Positions 61,442 through 64,000 of a DNA stretch of 64,000 nucleotides are shown piece by piece; within the stretch, counting starts at the first letter, position 1; every line of letters starts with the position of its first letter. The stretch is from Verpa conica (lineage: Eukaryota > Ascomycota > Pezizomycetes > Pezizales > Morchellaceae), in the NCBI GenBank assembly GCA_033030425.1, contig JAUFSD010000011.1:1364001-1428000 (forward strand), written 5' to 3'. The translations under genes and the position numbers were made by a program. Under the pieces are notes generated by a model. That model saw only the letters and a list, made by a program, of their open reading frames with translations. It searched no databases and had not been told where the DNA came from.

Positions 61442-63374
61442 GAATATCGGAAAGAGCATAATCTCCATCATTGCTAGTATCTGAACCACTGCTTCATGTC
61501 CATTCTTCGATGCATCTTTTCGTGCTATCCCTCCTGCAGAACTTGGATCTGCACAGAATTCAAGTAGGAGTGTAACTACCTCGCGGTAGTGTTCGCAACG
61601 GGGTAGTCTGTCCGTCCTGAAGCTAAGACCAGATGCCCTACGACTCTACAGTCCGTCCCAGCCTCTGTTCGGGGCGGTCCAGGGCATAAGGAACAAGGAC
61701 TACAGACTGGATAGGGCCCTACAGGGCGCCAAGGTCCCAGGGCTAGGGTTTATTTACCCAAACGGGCTACCTACACTTGTTTAGGCTGCGATTCCCAGCA
61801 GATATTCCGTGTTTTTTTTCCCTAGAACGGCGCAAAAAACCTCTTGGTAAATATTTATAGGGCCTGATAGGGCCCTATAGTCCTCGTAGTCCTGGAGAAT
61901 GTGGCCCGGGACGGACTATGAGCGAGTAGTCCGTCCAGTCCTAAAGTCTCTTCCGGGCCCCTATAGGCCCTACTGGGGGCCCCGGACGGTTGCAAACACT
62001 GGATGATGCAAATCTTGAGGAGTACACGGAGCAGTAAGGTATGTCCTGCTAAGCTGGCCTTATGCTGTAGTTCTCATAGACATTGGAGGACATTGAAAGG
62101 TAGGTATGCTTTTGGTTGCTCATTGCAAGGCCCTTGCATCTGCACTAGGTAGTCCGCAGTTCGTTGGCTAATCTGGATACCCAGGTTGATAATTGTCTTC
62201 TGATAATTTGGGGAATTGTGTCTGGAAAACATTCTTTGTGATGTATTACGGAGTCATGGACTCTTTAAAGCCTCTATAGCAGATATTCGTAATATTTTGA
62301 TCTGGAACTAGTATCCTTTTAATAAAATCGATCGCCATTTGACAGATTCAAGCCTTCTGGAGGCTACCTCGAGGGAAAGATTTCTCCCCCCTACAAAATC
62401 CCTTAATTAAAAGGACCCAGTCTTGATATTCTAGCGGTTCGCTGGTGTTGCATCTCGTTCCTGAATCTAGCTCCGTGTTCTCGAGAAAGGGGATTTCGGA
62501 GGTCAGGATTTTGTATACAAGACGACCTAATGACCAGATATCTACAGCGCTTGTATATGGTGAGTTTCCCCGTGGCCGTAAGCGTTGATGTAAAAGCCCC
62601 TTAATTAGTTCTGGGGCCTTGTACCTATTAGTTCCACATTGTGTACGTAGATTGCTCTTCCGGGTGGATTTTGCGAGTCCGAAGTCGGCAAGTTTAATCC
62701 TGATTGGTTTTGAAGAACCCACCAACACATTTTGGGGCCTATTAGCAGGCGAGTTCATGGAGGGTAGTAATTATGTTGATAGCTAACCTGCGGTTTGAGG
62801 TCGCGATGGCATATATGTCTTTCATGGAGGAACACAAGTCCTTCTAATAGCTGGATACCCATTACGTTTCGCATCGGGCCCATGTTCTTTCGAGTAGCCT
62901 GCTAAACCTCCCTGTTCTACGTACTCCATAGCGAGGGAGATAAAAATTTTATCTTCATACCAGCCGAGAAATTAAACGAAAAGATCTTTGTACTAGCTCA
63001 GGTCAGTCTAGAACTTGAGGTTGAAGGAAGCCTAGGATATCGTTACATACATCTCTGACTACTATCAAAGCATGGAGTTCTCTTGTAAAATCAATCTTGT
63101 AATCAACGCAGAAGTCTTGTGAGAGTTTCTTGACTGCAATTTTGTTTTCTGGTGTGGTCTTCCCCGCAATCGCCTCATTCATAAGCCAAACACTACCTAT
63201 CCCCCTACTAGTAATTCCCTTGATCTCCTTCCATACGGACTCACTCGAATAAGATCTGTATATTATTGTATCATCTTTCAGGAATGTGGCCTTCCATTTA
63301 TATCTGTGTGGTTCCTGCCTGCCCCGGTCTGTGGTGAACGACATTATCGCCGTCGTGTTCTGTGACGAGCTCAT
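61442..63374 (-). pseudogene. Decayed protein kinase with ankyrin repeat
   Basis: Read on the minus strand. 63374-63003 encodes an N-lobe-like part (GIGSVWLMNE, AVKKL with the ATP-binding Lys). 62945-62790 encodes FISLAMEYVEQGGL and HRDLKPQ. 62726-62348 encodes KLADFGLAKS (DFG), GTNRYKAPE (APE-type) and DIWSLG. 61589-61442 encodes an ankyrin unit (REVVTLLLEF..ADPSS..KDASKNGHEAVV). All core kinase motifs survive. However, the N-lobe frame ends without a usable donor, there is a one-base shift between the VEQGG and HRDLKPQ parts, and the HRDLKPQ to NVLV junction does not fit a clean intron. An inverted-repeat insertion (61587-62001) separates the kinase and ankyrin parts. Fungal kinase-ankyrin fusions are common multicopy genes, so this is probably a dead family member. 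Confidence 0.65.
61587..62001. mobile_element. hAT-like TIR insertion in the kinase/ankyrin pseudogene
   Basis: About 415 bp, starts TAGTGTTCGCAACGGGG and ends CCGGACGGTTGCAAACACTG, GC-rich, with repeated GGGCCC/TAGTCCGTCC words inside. The ends fit the hAT pattern and resemble, but differ from, the MITE at 60895. No 8-bp duplication is visible (CCTCGCGG versus GATGATGC), so one edge may have decayed. Confidence 0.55.
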
Positions 63375-64000
63375 GTTCTCTGATGAAATTATACTGTTCT
63401 TCAGGATTTATGTTTGCCATTTCCAGGTATCGCTGTAGAATCACCGTTTGTTATATATTATGTACGCCTTCTCCTGTATTATCATGGCCTTTGTTCTAAT
63501 CAGTTATATCCCGGGAGGGACACGAAACATCCGGAGGTGCTTACATCGGTTAGCACCGACCCGAATGGGCCCAAGAGTGATGAGGATTGCAGTCCGGAAT
63601 AGTTTCAGTAGTAATCTGGGAGAACTCGCTTCTGCTGATAGCCGTCAGGATATGTTCTTGTTGGTCGGAGGATGCCTTGAGGTTCGTTTGTGCGGGGAAT
63701 CTGACTGTCAACACTGCGCACGTGATTTGATTTAGAACTTATCTGTCATTGGTACAGCCATCCGCGGGCTGGTGGGTTCTGGGTGCGGGCGGCCCTCAGC
63801 ACATTTGAGCATTGAGCCGCAGTCGAAACTAGCCACCATTGGTCTAAATCCTTGTTCACTATCACCCCGTGAACGGCAGTACCTATATACGATATGCGAA
63901 CAGATAATTGACCCTAGAGGTTTTTATACTCTAGATACAACTCTATATATTAATTATGTCTCTTCTACACACACGTCTAATTCTCACGAGCGGTCCTAAT
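63375..64000. other. Window end, nothing recognised
   Basis: Short ORFs only. The presumed promoter side of the decayed kinase gene. Confidence 0.4.

Overview
The window is nuclear DNA from a filamentous fungus, most likely an ascomycete. Supporting signs are short introns (43-160 nt, one of 428 nt) with GTAWGT-like donors and CTAAC/CTGAC branch sites, a Copia element, a MULE, hAT-like MITEs, and a Gln/Pro-rich giant protein with a pyrimidine-rich 5' region. A truffle- or morel-like Pezizomycete would fit, but that is an inference, not something the sequence proves. Most of the window is gene-poor and repeat-derived.

Region 1 (about 1-35.2 kb) is the most unusual part. It reads as an old, strongly diverged tandem array of about five long units. 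Four of them carry a paralogous gene for a small protein with a Gln/Asn/Pro-rich N-terminus and a C-terminal atypical zinc finger. The genes start at 9017, 16401, 24798 and 33603, so they lie 7.4-8.8 kb apart. All four share a phase-2 intron at the same place, a C-rich element 66-95 bp before the ATG, and homologous flanking blocks. Clusters of a GCGCAG motif occur in the units. A fifth unit (about 28.0-31.3 kb) has the flanking blocks but no visible gene. A complete Copia retrotransposon (2635-7817, minus strand, target-site duplication ATAGG) sits in the first unit. Small inverted-repeat elements lie at 12773, 18933, 28973 and 30874.

Region 2 (35.2-40.1 kb) is a cluster of mobile-element remains: two TA-flanked elements sharing TIRs (35214-37254 and 39405-40072) and two solo LTRs of one family, each with its own 5-bp target duplication. 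Region 3 (40.2-44.0 kb) has a secreted-protein gene on the minus strand and an intact nine-exon gene of unknown function on the plus strand. A stretch of 2.6 kb without recognisable genes follows.

Region 4 (46659-49682) is a complete MULE with 76-bp TIRs, a 10-bp target duplication and an intact transposase. A third solo LTR of the region-2 family is nested inside it. Region 5 (49.9-59.1 kb) holds a small three-exon gene and a three-exon gene for a 1992-residue low-complexity protein. Region 6 (59.1-64 kb) holds a microsatellite, a second copy of the hAT-like MITE with a perfect 8-bp duplication, and a decayed protein kinase/ankyrin gene interrupted by another hAT-like insertion.

No rRNA gene, convincing tRNA gene or CRISPR array was seen. 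All exon structures are read by eye from splice signals and frame and have not been tested against transcripts.
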